Source: Synechococcales cyanobacterium CRU_2_2 (GTDB lineage: Bacteria > Cyanobacteriota > Cyanobacteriia > PCC-9006 > JAAUQQ01). From it: a stretch of 52,288 nt of DNA. Position 1 is the first letter of the stretch, and the number at the start of each line of letters is the position of its first letter. Below the pieces are notes generated by a model. That model did not search any database. It was not told the origin of the DNA and worked only from the letters and a program-made list of their open reading frames with translations. Made by a program: the position numbers and the translations under genes. The stretch covers positions 1 to 52,288 of the forward strand of contig JAAUOP010000020.1 of the NCBI GenBank assembly GCA_012034805.1, written 5' to 3'. Below are positions 28,398 through 37,221 of this stretch, one piece after another.

Positions 28398-28625
28398 ATG
28401 CGCAAAAAACTGATGAAAACCCTGCTACCGTTTTTGGCCGTATTAACCAGCGCGTTTTGGGTGGGGGCGATCGCCATCCTCGCCATCCAAAACTACGCAA
28501 CGGTGACCTTGGCGATCGCCTCGCTCCCCCTGATCAAAATTCCCGTGGGCATCCTACTGGCCTTTTGCGCGATCGTCGGCATGGTCGGAGCGGTGCTACT
28601 TCAAGGCGCGGTTTCCAAGGAATAG
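28398..28625 (+). CDS. LapA-like (DUF1049) small membrane protein
   Basis: 75 residues with two transmembrane helices (about 8-30 and 42-68) separated by QNYATVTLAIASLPLIKIP, the layout of LapA-domain proteins, where QN and a strand-like stretch lie between the helices. LapA proteins assist lipopolysaccharide assembly in proteobacteria; cyanobacterial versions are uncharacterised. It starts 54 nt after rsmI, likely co-transcribed, and its end overlaps the opposite gene by 25 bases. Confidence 0.6.
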   Translation: MRKKLMKTLLPFLAVLTSAFWVGAIAILAIQNYATVTLAIASLPLIKIPVGILLAFCAIVGMVGAVLLQGAVSKE

Positions 28626-29899
28626 ACCTGACCATCGAGCAAACAGCGAGTGATGCCCTTGGCTTCCAGCCAGGGGGCAGTTTTGGCTAAGAGGCGTCCA
28701 TCTGGAACCTTGATAACACGCTGGTTGCGTTTTGAAAAACGACGCGCCACTCGGTGATTGTCAAACACCGGTAAGGTTTGCAGAGATTCCTCTGCCAGAG
28801 GCACCTGACCCAAGTCCTGAAACTCTTGCATCGGAAAGGTAATGAGGTCAGCAGTGCGATCGATCACCAAATACAGCATCCGTGCCAGATCGGCTTCGGC
28901 AATGGGCAAAATTTCGAGCGGTTCATCGGCGTTTGCTCGGGCAGTCTTTGATCGACTTCGCTGCCGTTGTCTGGGCTTGCCTACGGGCTCGGCTTCGTCT
29001 AGGTCGTCTTCGTCTAGCTCATCGTCATCCTCCTCTTCATCTAGCTCGTCGTCATCCCCCTCTTCGTCATCTCCCTCATCGTCTAGGTCGTCTTCGTCTA
29101 ACCCATCGTCTTCTTCATCTAATTCGAGATCAACTCCCTCCAGCTCATCGATCGCGTTTCCCTCGAGTGCCTGACCCAATTCTTCTTCCAAATCCTCCGC
29201 TGCCGCGATCGTCCCCTGGGTGGTTTGATCAGCAATTTCAGCGACTACTGCAGTGACCATCTGAGGTGCTGCTGGGGACACCGATTTTGGCTTCAGCTGC
29301 ACCACAGGCTTAATCACTGATTTGCCTGTAGCTCTGTCTACGGATTGAACAGCCACAATCACAGGTGGACTATCATTGACGCTTTCCGTACCTTCACCTT
29401 CTACCACTGCAATCTCCGACGCCTCCACCAGCTCCAGCTGTAGGCTGTGCTCACCCGACGTGGTGCGCGTGCGGCGACGACGTCGTACAGGGGGCAGCGG
29501 TGGGGATTCAGCCATTGCCCCAAACTCCTCCACTCGCTTCTCCGTTTCAACCGGGGATAATGCCTCAGGAATTGGCGTGAGTTTTGACTTCTTAACGGTT
29601 GTAGCTCCCTTCTTTACCGTTTTGGCCTGGGTTGTGATTGTCCCTTTTTTGATGGTTCTGCGCGATCGCACCGTGCCACGAATATCCTCAGTACTCTGCT
29701 TGGCCTCTCGTCCGCCCGATCGTTTCTGCTTCACCAAAACGTCATATTCTGCCGGTGACAACTCACTCTTCAGCAGACGACTGATAGTACTCACGCTGAC
29801 ATCGTATTGCTCGGCGACCGTTCCCGTTGTTTCACCGGGTTGACGATAAAGCTCAACAATTGCGTTTTTATCAGCAGCGGATAGTTTCCGAGGGGGCAT
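28601..29899 (-). CDS. HTH protein with long acidic tract and conserved C-terminal domain
   Basis: 432 residues in four parts. Residues 1-55 are a Hin/transposase-like helix-turn-helix (LSAADKNAIVELYRQPGETT, then AEQYDVSVSTISRLLKSELS). About 60-150 is basic and Thr/Lys-rich, with KKGTITTQAKTVKKGATTVK. About 245-312 is an almost pure Asp/Glu/Leu tract. The final 100 residues are folded-looking (EADLARMLYLVIDRTADLIT ... RFSKRNQRVIKVPDGRLLA ... GITRCLLDGQVYSLE). DNA binding is inferred from the HTH. It is monocistronic. No transposase catalytic domain is present, so this is a host-type regulator or nucleoid-associated protein of unknown role. Confidence 0.75.
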   Translation of the reverse strand: MPPRKLSAADKNAIVELYRQPGETTGTVAEQYDVSVSTISRLLKSELSPAEYDVLVKQKRSGGREAKQSTEDIRGTVRSRRTIKKGTITTQAKTVKKGATTVKKSKLTPIPEALSPVETEKRVEEFGAMAESPPLPPVRRRRRTRTTSGEHSLQLELVEASEIAVVEGEGTESVNDSPPVIVAVQSVDRATGKSVIKPVVQLKPKSVSPAAPQMVTAVVAEIADQTTQGTIAAAEDLEEELGQALEGNAIDELEGVDLELDEEDDGLDEDDLDDEGDDEEGDDDELDEEEDDDELDEDDLDEAEPVGKPRQRQRSRSKTARANADEPLEILPIAEADLARMLYLVIDRTADLITFPMQEFQDLGQVPLAEESLQTLPVFDNHRVARRFSKRNQRVIKVPDGRLLAKTAPWLEAKGITRCLLDGQVYSLETAP

Positions 29900-30096
29900 G
29901 GGGGCGGAGTTTAGAAGAGTGCATTCTCTCCTAAAGTAACACGGAGAACCTAGACTAGTTGCGCTTCGAAGGGTTTACCAACCGGTCAAAGCAAATGAAT
30001 TCTCAAGGTTTTGGCTTTTGACTTTTGGGCACAAACTCCAGTCCAGAGTTTGCTACGATAGCGACAGCGATAGGAGAGCCTCTGGGTTCTTCGTTG

Positions 30097-30169
30097 GCTC
30101 CAGTAGCTCAGTGGATAGAGCAACTGCCTTCTAAGCAGTCGGTCGTTGGTTCAAGTCCAACCTGGGGCG
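30097..30169 (+). tRNA. tRNA-Arg (anticodon UCU)
   Basis: Cloverleaf: acceptor GCTCCAG/CTGGGGC with one G-U pair, D stem GCTC/GAGC, anticodon stem ACTGC/GCAGT with loop CTTCTAA (anticodon TCT), T stem GTTGG/CCAAC around TTCAAGT. CCA is not encoded. It reads AGA codons. Confidence 0.95.
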
Positions 30170-30328
30170 CTCAAAACTCCGAAAATTCGAAACTTGAGAC
30201 ACTCAAAGCTCTAGAAATTCAAAACCCTAGAAATTCAAAACTCTGGAACTCTAACCCTAGAAACCCGACAGGGCCAAAACAGTAAGCTCTATTCGTTGTC
30301 TGTGCCTTCAGGGACAGGCCCCAGTGCT

Positions 30329-31576
30329 CTAGAGAATTTCCCGCTCGGTTCGGATCCATTTTTGTTGGGGTTTCAAGAAGAAGGTGAGATAAATGGGCAG
30401 TTTCCAAAGGATAAATAGGGGAATCAGTGCAAACTGACGCACCGGTAAGTCTTGGCGACCAAATTTGACCCAGCTCAACAGAATTGCCAAGCTCAGCGCG
30501 GCTAGTGCTAGGCTCCCCAAGCCAGCCGAGAGCCCAAAACCGCTCAGACTTGCCAATGTCAACGCAACGGCTAAGGCGGCCACAACCAAGATAACGAGCA
30601 AAGACAAGGGCAAAACACAGAGATCGATCGCCAGAGCTAGCGGGCCAAGCCGTCGTTGCTGCACTGCCGCTGTCAGGAGTAGGGGCAAATACCAGCGCAT
30701 CACCTGAAAGCGTCCGTGCTCCCAACGCTTGCGCTGACTGGCTACCGCACTCGAACTGCGGGGCAAGACTGCCGTGACTTCTGCCTCTGCACAAAATAGG
30801 GGTGCATAACCCGCCAACACCAAATCAAGCCCAAGCTTCATGTCTTCCACGAGGCTGCCGCTGGCCAGATCGACAGTGGTCAGCACAGACCAAGGGAAGG
30901 CCATGCCGGTTCCGGTGAGGATCACAGGCAATCCCAAACGGGTCAGGCCTCGCAGACGCACCACGTTACGAATTCGAGTGGCGAAGACGCCGACTCGGCT
31001 GGCCAAAGAAATCGGAGCATCCCCTTCTGGCAGGGTCATCATGTAGGCGCTTTGAACGGGGCGCTGGGTGGCCAGCGCTGTCTCCGTGAGCGATCGCAGT
31101 GCCCCCAGCTTGACAAAACTATCTGCATCCAGCATCACCACTACGTCCGGCGGATCCTGGGCAAGGTAGTCGATACCATGGTTCAGGGCATAGCCCTTGC
31201 CTTGGCAGGAACCGTCTTGTCGCTCCAAAACCGTCGCGCCACAGGCACGGGCGATCGCTGCTGTCTCATCCGTACAATTGTCTGCAACCACGACCAGCCG
31301 ATCCGTCTGCCGCAGCTGCGGTAGCAGCTGCCCCAGTACGGCGGCGATCCCAGCGGCCTCATTGTGAGCAGGCATCAAAACAGCCAAGCTTGCTGTCTGC
31401 CAACTCGGGCAACTCAGGCTAGGCTCTCTCGAACTGGACACTGAACTGGATGCCTGAACCGCACCGGGCACTAGAGCGGCGATACACTCCAGCAGCAAAA
31501 AAAAGCACAAAAAGCACAATACCCCAGTCAACGCAGTCATAAGGCCGTGCAAAACCATCAAGAAAGTCAAAGCCAT
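30329..31576 (-). CDS. Family 2 glycosyltransferase, membrane-bound (processive type)
   Basis: 415 residues. An N-terminal helix (about 5-32) leads into a GT-A domain with VLMPAHNEAAGIAAVLGQLL (nucleotide-sugar binding), VVVMLDADSFVKLGALRSL (DxD metal motif), DMKLGLDLVLAGY and SQRKRWEHGRFQVMRWY (the QxxRW-like acceptor motif). Three or four further transmembrane helices follow (about 300-390). This layout is shared by cellulose/hyaluronan synthase relatives that make extracellular polysaccharide. The sugar cannot be predicted. It stands alone, tail-to-tail with tRNA-Arg. Confidence 0.88.
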   Translation of the reverse strand: MALTFLMVLHGLMTALTGVLCFLCFFLLLECIAALVPGAVQASSSVSSSREPSLSCPSWQTASLAVLMPAHNEAAGIAAVLGQLLPQLRQTDRLVVVADNCTDETAAIARACGATVLERQDGSCQGKGYALNHGIDYLAQDPPDVVVMLDADSFVKLGALRSLTETALATQRPVQSAYMMTLPEGDAPISLASRVGVFATRIRNVVRLRGLTRLGLPVILTGTGMAFPWSVLTTVDLASGSLVEDMKLGLDLVLAGYAPLFCAEAEVTAVLPRSSSAVASQRKRWEHGRFQVMRWYLPLLLTAAVQQRRLGPLALAIDLCVLPLSLLVILVVAALAVALTLASLSGFGLSAGLGSLALAALSLAILLSWVKFGRQDLPVRQFALIPLFILWKLPIYLTFFLKPQQKWIRTEREIL

Positions 31577-31914
31577 GGATGAAGAGGTAAATCAAGGGGT
31601 AGATAACTGTCAATAAGCGCAGATCAAGAATTGATGGCGTTCAAGGGGCGATAAACCTCATCTTTCTAGGTCGAATGGATAAGGCTCTATACCAAGATTA
31701 TTCCGCGATTCCTGGTAACCTCTGATGGATATGTTAAAGACTTCGCAAAACCTGCATGAGAACGAATAAAGTCCGACTTTATTGCGATTGGACTTTGTTG
31801 CCAATGGGTTATCGATCGCTCAAGCCCTAATGCTTTGTTCTTCACGAGTACGCGTCCCAGCCACGCTACCGCTACCAGAATGGTAATAGCATAGTTAGGG
31901 AACTAAAAAACTAA
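31577..31914. other. Intergenic region between the glycosyltransferase and tRNA-Thr
   Basis: About 340 bases with the presumed glycosyltransferase promoter. GTCCGACTTTATTGCGATTGGACTTTG at 31771-31797 forms a loose repeat. Nothing further was recognised. Confidence 0.4.
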
Positions 31915-31986
31915 AGCCCGTGATGAGAATTGAACTCATGACCTCACCCTTACCAAGGGTGTGCTCTACCGCTGAGCTACACGGGC
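31915..31986 (-). tRNA. tRNA-Thr (anticodon GGU)
   Basis: Acceptor GCCCGTG/CACGGGC, D stem GCTC/GAGC, anticodon stem CACCC/GGGTG with loop TTGGTAA (anticodon GGT), T stem ATGAG/CTCAT around TTCAATT. CCA is not encoded. Confidence 0.95.
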
Positions 31987-32179
31987 ATCGGGTGTCTCCC
32001 CATTGGGGTACAACCCAGTCTCAAATATCCAGTTCAGCTTCAAAGACTGGTACTAACAAAAAAGCTACCTCAAAAAAATGGCTCTTGACCCAAGAACTTA
32101 AAACTTGGCCAATAACCTTAGCTTGACGAGAGCATTATTTCGAAGAGTAGGTCATCATTGAACCTGCCCAGGCACTTTG

Positions 32180-32264
32180 TGGTGGGCCGAGCTGGATTTG
32201 AACCAGCGTAGGCGTAGCCAGCGGATTTACAGTCCGCCCCCATTAACCACTCGGGCATCGACCC
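32180..32264 (-). tRNA. tRNA-Tyr (anticodon GUA), class II with long variable arm
   Basis: Acceptor GGGTCGA/TCGGCCC with one G-U pair, D arm CCCGAGTGG, anticodon GTA in ACTGTAAAT, extended variable arm GGCTACGCC, T arm CTGG/CCAG around TTCAAAT. The bases after the discriminator A read CCA, so the tail is encoded (32180-32182), unlike in the other two tRNAs. Confidence 0.93.
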
Positions 32265-32495
32265 TTATCTGTCCACAGTTACCCACACTAGCATAGCTGG
32301 TTACACTTTCGCGCACTTTATAAAAAGCTAGGCTGTCACCCTTGTGTAACCCGGCAAACATTCGTTATCATCACTCTTACACGAAATGGCGAAGTGATTG
32401 AACTCACCTCCCGTGTGTTCGGTTCCCGGCGAGTATCCTTTGAGTGCGAGCTAGAGCCAGAAGAGCGGGCTATTGTGCAAGGAGTTATCTGTTTC

Positions 32496-32630
32496 ATGGA
32501 CTATATCGATAAGGTTCTGGAAAAGATCAGGGACTGGGCGCGACGCATCGTGGACGCGCTGCTGGGGCCTGAGGTGGAGCCGGAAGCGGAGCTGATTCCT
32601 ATTCCCGTCGATCGGCGGCGTTATCGGTAA
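32496..32630 (+). CDS. Small conserved-looking protein of unknown function upstream of aroQ
   Basis: 44 residues from ATG 32496: MDYIDKVLEKIRDWARRIVD, then ALLGPEVEPEAELIPIPVDR. The ATG is preceded by AAGGAG 11 nt upstream. A GTG at 32394 in the same frame would give 78 residues. The N-terminal helix is amphipathic, the tail acidic and Pro-rich. The stop codon overlaps the GTG start of aroQ, implying translational coupling. No family is recognised with certainty. Confidence 0.6.
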   Translation: MDYIDKVLEKIRDWARRIVDALLGPEVEPEAELIPIPVDRRRYR

Positions 32631-33110
32631 GTGGATGGTAATCAATCCCCCGCTTCCCAGGCTAAGCGAAGCCTGTTAGTAGTTCATGGCCCCAACTTGA
32701 ATCTACTAGGCCGTCGTGAGCCAGGGGTTTATGGTAGCGCGACCTTAGAGCAGATTAACCAAGACCTTGTAACGGATGCTTCGTCGCTGAGGGTGGGTTT
32801 GGAGATCCTTCAGTCGAATCACGAGGGCGTCTTGCTAGACGCTATTCATGCCGCCTGGGGAAAACACAGTGGAATTTTGATCAATGCGGGCGCTTATACC
32901 CACACGAGCGTTGCCCTGAGGGATGCGATCGCAGGTGTTTCCCTGCCGACGGTGGAAGTCCATCTTAGTAATTTGTACCGGCGCGAAGCGTTTCGGCACC
33001 ATTCCCATGTCGCCCCAGTGGCCATGGGTCAGATTAGTGGGTTTGGCCCCGATAGTTATCGCCTGGGTTTGCGGGCGCTGGTATGGCATCTGGATCGGCT
33101 GGGGGGGTGA
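32631..33110 (+). CDS. aroQ: Type II 3-dehydroquinate dehydratase
   Basis: 159 residues. [17 protein letters not shown] contains the active-site Arg and catalytic Tyr34. [16 protein letters not shown] and [17 protein letters not shown], with its catalytic His, are the other family blocks. It converts 3-dehydroquinate to 3-dehydroshikimate, step 3 of the shikimate pathway. The GTG start overlaps the TAA of the small upstream gene. It faces aroB, which makes its substrate, with 88 bases between the stops. Confidence 0.95.
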   Translation: MDGNQSPASQAKRSLLVVHGPNLNLLGRREPGVYGSATLEQINQDLVTDASSLRVGLEILQSNHEGVLLDAIHAAWGKHSGILINAGAYTHTSVALRDAIAGVSLPTVEVHLSNLYRREAFRHHSHVAPVAMGQISGFGPDSYRLGLRALVWHLDRLGG

Positions 33111-33198
33111 GCGATCGCCCCAGCCAAACCCGCGCCCAATCAACATCTACTCCCTCCGAATTTCTCAGGTGATGGCTTTTGTCGTTAGTTCATCGGGC

Positions 33199-34326
33199 TT
33201 ATTCCACGCCTGTTGCCAGGTTGGCGAGCGACTGGCAAAGGATCTCCTGGGGGACGGCGTCTGTAATAGTCACCGAGCCGATGGCCTGGGGAAGAACAAA
33301 GCGGACTTTGCCCGCGTTGACTTTTTTATCACTTTGGAGTGCGGCAATGATGGCGTCAATCTGGATACCGGGTGGTAACTGGGTCGGCAGCCCCGCTTTT
33401 TGAATCAGGGCGAGTTGTCTCCCCTGGGATTTGGCGTCCCAGAGACCGAGATTGAGGGCGATCGCCCCTGCCGCCACCATGCCAATACCCACCGCCTCAC
33501 CATGGTTGACCACACTGTAGCCCGTGAGGCTTTCAACCGCGTGCCCCACCGTGTGGCCGTAGTTCAAAATTGCCCGTAACCCTGCTTCCTTTTCGTCTTT
33601 GCCGACGACGTCCGCTTTGGCTCGGCAGGAGTGGTTCAAAATGGCGCTGAGCAAGTCTGGGCTGACATCGCTGAAGCGAGCAAGGGCAGGGTTGTTTTCC
33701 AGAGACTCGAACAATTCCACTGACCAGATGATGCCGTACTTAATCACTTCAGCCATACCGGCAGAGAATTCGCGATCGGGCAAGGTCTTCAACACCGTCG
33801 GATCGATCAGCACCAGCTTGGGCTGATAAAACGCCCCGATTAAGTTTTTGCCCTTAGGATGATTGACGCCAGTTTTACCGCCGAGGGCCGCATCGACCAT
33901 CGCCAGCAAGGACGTGGGAACCTGGACAAAGTTGATGCCCCGCAGCCAGGTTGCCGCTGCAAAGCCCGTCATGTCGCCAACAACACCGCCGCCCAGGGCC
34001 ACCATCGTTGAGGAACGCTCGAGTTTGTGGCTGAGGGCGCTGTCATAAAGCGCTTGGATCGAGCCCAGATGCTTGTGGGTCTCTCCGGCGGGAATCAGGT
34101 GGGTCGCGACATCAAATCCCGCTTGGCTGAGGGATTGCAGCGCCAGCTCGCCGTAGATGGCAAAAATTTCAGGGTTAGAAACCAGGAGCAGTTTTTGGCC
34201 GAGCTGAATCGGGGCTTGATCGGCTATTTTCCCGGACAGCCAAGCACCGAGCTGGGAGAGATTATGGGGGGCGATCGCAATCTCGTAGGACGCTTGGGGA
34301 AGTTGGACAGGAATAATCGTGTTCAT
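33199..34326 (-). CDS. aroB: 3-dehydroquinate synthase
   Basis: 375 residues. Blocks include [20 protein letters not shown] (NAD binding), [43 protein letters not shown] and [12 protein letters not shown], with the zinc-ligand Glu and His residues in place. It converts DAHP to 3-dehydroquinate, step 2 of the shikimate pathway. It is convergent with aroQ. Its upstream region carries a 14-bp tandem repeat starting 18 nt before the ATG, which may affect the promoter or leader. Confidence 0.95.
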   Translation of the reverse strand: MNTIIPVQLPQASYEIAIAPHNLSQLGAWLSGKIADQAPIQLGQKLLLVSNPEIFAIYGELALQSLSQAGFDVATHLIPAGETHKHLGSIQALYDSALSHKLERSSTMVALGGGVVGDMTGFAAATWLRGINFVQVPTSLLAMVDAALGGKTGVNHPKGKNLIGAFYQPKLVLIDPTVLKTLPDREFSAGMAEVIKYGIIWSVELFESLENNPALARFSDVSPDLLSAILNHSCRAKADVVGKDEKEAGLRAILNYGHTVGHAVESLTGYSVVNHGEAVGIGMVAAGAIALNLGLWDAKSQGRQLALIQKAGLPTQLPPGIQIDAIIAALQSDKKVNAGKVRFVLPQAIGSVTITDAVPQEILCQSLANLATGVE

Positions 34327-34343
34327 TGCCGGATTTTATTTCT

Positions 34344-34420
34344 AGATTTTGATTGCCAGATTTTGATTGCCAGATTTTGATTGCCAGATTTTGATTGCCA
34401 GATTTTGATTGCCAGATTTT
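34344..34420. repeat. 14-bp tandem repeat, 5.5 perfect copies, in a divergent promoter region
   Basis: AGATTTTGATTGCC is repeated five times without a mismatch, plus half a unit (AGATTTT). It lies 18 nt upstream of aroB and 60 nt upstream of the pseudokinase gene. Perfect copies indicate recent slippage expansion. Confidence 0.95.
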
Positions 34421-34479
34421 GGAGAAAGCCGAATCAGAAGCCCAAATTGTAATCTAGAGCTTAATCCCCTATCTGCCCT

Positions 34480-35718
34480 ATGGTCATATCTGCGAATTCG
34501 GTTGCTTGCGATTCTGCATCCCTGAGGGCTGCTCCGGTGATTTTGCCTGGAGAGAGGGTGGGCGATCGCTATCGTATTCTGCGCTTGCTCGGCCAGGAAG
34601 GCCCAAGCCGCACCTATTTAGCTGAAGATCGGCGATCGACCCCAGGCGCAGGCCCAGGTGCAGGCCCAGGTGCAGGCCCAGGCATTAATCAGGGCTCCTA
34701 CCCAATTTGTGTCCTCAAGGAATTTTCCCCGCAAATTTCATCGCTGAGCGGTTTTGATCTCGAAAAGGCACAGGATTGGTTTGCTAGCAAAGCGAATCTG
34801 CTCTGTCAGTTGGATCATCCCAACCTTGCCCCATTTCGCGAGCTGGTGTGCCAGGACATCGAGGGCTGGCACTGTTGGTTTGTGGTGCAAGATTATGTGG
34901 AGGGACAAACCTACCGAGCTTGGCTACAAGCGTGCCAGCGGTGTGGCCAGACTCTCGCAGAGGCGGATGTGGTGGAGCTGTTGCGGCAGATGTTGTCAGC
35001 CCTGGACTATCTCCAGGGCCAAGGGCTGAGCCCTCGATCGGTTTCGCCGGATGTTGTGATTCAGCGCCGGGACGGTTGGCCGATGTTGGTAGATTGCGGC
35101 GGTATCCAGCAGACCGCAGCGCAGCCCGGAGAAGCCTTTTTTCAGCCTGCCTTGTATAGCCTTGGAACGACGGCGCTGACGCTGCTCAGCGGCCTAGATC
35201 CCCGGATGCTGAGGGATCCGAAAACCCGCCAATGGACTTGGTCTCTGTCGCTGCAGCTGCAGCCCGGTTTAGCAAAATTTCTGGGACAGCTGCTGGCCCA
35301 GCGGCCCGTGGATCGGTATGCTTCGGCGGCGATCGCCCTCCAATCTCTCAATCACCTTGTCCCCCTGGCACCTGGCGAAGCGGATCCGGACAGCCCGATT
35401 GATTTTTCCTGGGCTCCGATGGCTTCGACTTCTTCCCATCTTGCGGTTCCAGAGCTTGCAGTTCTAGATCTCCCCAGTGCCACCGTGTCGGAGGCAAAAG
35501 CCCTCCCTCGAGCCACAAACCCTTCGCGGGAGAAACCCCGATCGCGCCGCCTAGGAATTGGGCAAACCTGTGCGATCGCGCTGCTCGGGCTCTTGGGCTT
35601 GGCTGCTGGCATGGGCGTGGGGCTAGGCAAGTTGCCGTTGAAGCTAGAATGGCCACAATCGCAAACGCATCTCGAACACCTACCGACGGATGGTGCTGGC
35701 GGGAATGGACGGCGGTAG
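34480..35718 (+). CDS. Serine/threonine protein kinase-fold pseudokinase with C-terminal membrane helix
   Basis: 412 residues. The kinase fold starts at RYRILRLLGQEGPSRTYLAE. The beta-3 lysine is kept (CVLKEF, Lys80), but the usual alpha-C Glu is Lys104 (FASKANLLCQLDHPN). The catalytic HRD is Pro185-Arg186-Ser187, the loop Asn is Val192, and DFG is Asp205-Cys206-Gly207. Catalysis therefore looks impossible. Residues 55-68 are a GAGP repeat from a 12-bp tandem repeat. About 362-384 is a transmembrane helix, so the kinase domain faces the cytoplasm, with a short tail outside. A scaffold or sensor role is inferred. The 3' end overlaps the opposite gene by 39 bases. Confidence 0.82.
   Translation: MVISANSVACDSASLRAAPVILPGERVGDRYRILRLLGQEGPSRTYLAEDRRSTPGAGPGAGPGAGPGINQGSYPICVLKEFSPQISSLSGFDLEKAQDWFASKANLLCQLDHPNLAPFRELVCQDIEGWHCWFVVQDYVEGQTYRAWLQACQRCGQTLAEADVVELLRQMLSALDYLQGQGLSPRSVSPDVVIQRRDGWPMLVDCGGIQQTAAQPGEAFFQPALYSLGTTALTLLSGLDPRMLRDPKTRQWTWSLSLQLQPGLAKFLGQLLAQRPVDRYASAAIALQSLNHLVPLAPGEADPDSPIDFSWAPMASTSSHLAVPELAVLDLPSATVSEAKALPRATNPSREKPRSRRLGIGQTCAIALLGLLGLAAGMGVGLGKLPLKLEWPQSQTHLEHLPTDGAGGNGRR
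34641..34682. repeat. 12-bp tandem repeat inside the pseudokinase gene
   Basis: CCCAGGTGCAGG-type units occur 3.5 times and encode GAGP repeats in a glycine-rich insert between beta strands 2 and 3. Confidence 0.9.
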
Positions 35719-36341
35719 CTGGGCACGAACGGGCGGACTGAGGGCCATGGATGCAGCCATGTCAATTAGGTCTTGGCGCTCGCTCGTCGCCGGAAAACTC
35801 AAGGTATAGATGGCGTTGTCCTGCTGCCAGCTCACCGAAGAAAATTTACTAGGAGATTTGCTGCGACTGCGGGCACTGTCGATTAAATAGCCCTGCACCC
35901 CCGGACGGAACGTGATCCGATCGCCCTGTTTTCGGTGGCGAGACAGCTCTTGCTGGGCATGGGGCGCACTGCTGCGATCGGTTGTCACCGTGCCAAACAC
36001 ACAGGGCGATCGCGTTTGGGCACTATCGCACGAGAGTAAGCTGACCACCAAACTCAGGGGCGTCTGGGAAGCGTAGACCTCGACCTTAAGCGGCAGTGTA
36101 GCCGCTTCGCCATTGAGCAAAATATAATTGCCCTCAACCAAAATCTTCGAGGGTAGCCGCACTGGAAACCCCGGCGGCATGTTGCGCAGCATCTCTTGGA
36201 TGTAGGGCTGAAAAACTGCAGCCGGTTCGGCCAGAGCCGGGGGGCGATCGCCCCACTCCCGATCAGCGCTACCCCCAAACCTAGCCAGCCAGCTCTGTGC
36301 TTCAAACCGTGATTCCCGCTGATGCTCCAATCCGATTTCAT
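35680..36341 (-). pseudogene. Exported protein of unknown function, one-base frameshift
   Basis: The first frame from ATG 36341 gives a signal peptide (LKHRAGWLGLGVALIGSGAI). The second gives the mature part, ALAEPAAVFQPYIQEMLRNM, then PPGFPVRLPSKILVEG and a beta-rich domain ending in ERQDLIDMAASMALSPPV. They join into 220 residues if the run of six G at 36239-36244 had seven. Taken literally, only a signal-less 216-residue form from 36330 exists. The family is not recognised. It converges on the pseudokinase gene and overlaps it by 39 bases. Confidence 0.65.
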
Positions 36342-36348
36342 ACCCGTC

Positions 36349-37221
36349 CTACAACGTCTCCAAAAACGGCAAAACCAGCGTTACAAAGTAATACACCAGC
36401 GGAGCCGTAAACACATAACTATCCATCCGATCTAAAATGCCACCGTGTCCCGGAATCAGTTGCCCCGAATCCTTGACCCCCGCATCCCGCTTCATGATCG
36501 ATTCGGTTAGATCCCCCAGCAAACTGGTAATGCCGACGAATAAACCCAAGACCCCGCCCGATAGCGGTGCCAGGGGCCATTGTAAGGCGATCGCCCCGAT
36601 CCCCCCCACCATGACACTGGCCCCAAAGCCAGAGACCGCACCTTCAACGGTTTTCTTCGGACTAATCTCCGAAAGACGCGTCCTGCCAATGAGCTTACCC
36701 AAAAAATAAGCCACGATGTCCGAGGCGGCCACACAGGCGATCGCCAACAGGAGCACCAGGAGCCCTTGGGGCAGCGACGCCATACCTTGCCAAGGCCAGG
36801 GGAAATAGCCCTCCAGCGGCAAATTGTGATACTCCGCTCCCCCGAGCCCGCGCAGTCGCACCCAGTACCCCGGCAAAAAGCCGCAATAGAACAAGCCCAA
36901 GATGGAACTAGAGATGTCGGCGATCGACGCTAGTTTGGGTTGAAACAGCAAATAGAAACAGATAAATGTCCCCGATACTGCAAAAATGGGCTCCGCAAAA
37001 TCCGGCCCAACATAGGACGCCAAAATCAGAGCCTGACTGACGACCATTGTGATTTTAGTCGCGGGTTCAATCCCCTTGGCCCGAACCAAGTTGAAATATT
37101 CCTGTTGCGCTAAAAACACCAGCACACCAATCATCAGCGTGAAATACCAGCCCCCCAACAGGCCCAGACAAAGCGTAATGGAAATCACAACGATGCCGCT
37201 CAGAATGCGAGTTCGGAACAT
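36349..37221 (-). CDS. cdsA: Phosphatidate cytidylyltransferase (CDP-diacylglycerol synthase)
   Basis: 290 residues, about eight transmembrane helices. The family signature is complete: SIMKRDAGVKDSGQLIPGHG followed by GILDRMD. It makes CDP-diacylglycerol from CTP and phosphatidate, the branch point for phosphatidylglycerol, essential in thylakoids. Upstream on the same strand, 227 nt away, is cbiT; the two are also neighbours in other cyanobacteria. Confidence 0.95.
   Translation of the reverse strand: MFRTRILSGIVVISITLCLGLLGGWYFTLMIGVLVFLAQQEYFNLVRAKGIEPATKITMVVSQALILASYVGPDFAEPIFAVSGTFICFYLLFQPKLASIADISSSILGLFYCGFLPGYWVRLRGLGGAEYHNLPLEGYFPWPWQGMASLPQGLLVLLLAIACVAASDIVAYFLGKLIGRTRLSEISPKKTVEGAVSGFGASVMVGGIGAIALQWPLAPLSGGVLGLFVGITSLLGDLTESIMKRDAGVKDSGQLIPGHGGILDRMDSYVFTAPLVYYFVTLVLPFLETL

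Noticed and set aside
28842..29256. Ser-rich and Arg/Leu-rich plus-strand frames (110 and 124 residues)
   Set aside because: They are antisense shadows of the Asp/Glu tract in the minus-strand HTH protein; composition follows directly from GAT/GAG codons read backwards.
34344..34420. Possible CRISPR array
   Set aside because: The units are directly contiguous with no spacers, and no cas genes occur in the window. It is a simple tandem repeat; the same holds for the arrays at 19429, 44371 and 48270.
36054..36341. Separate 95-residue protein at this position
   Set aside because: Only its first 33 residues look like protein (a signal peptide); the remainder is the wrong frame of the exported protein gene, explained by a one-base shift.
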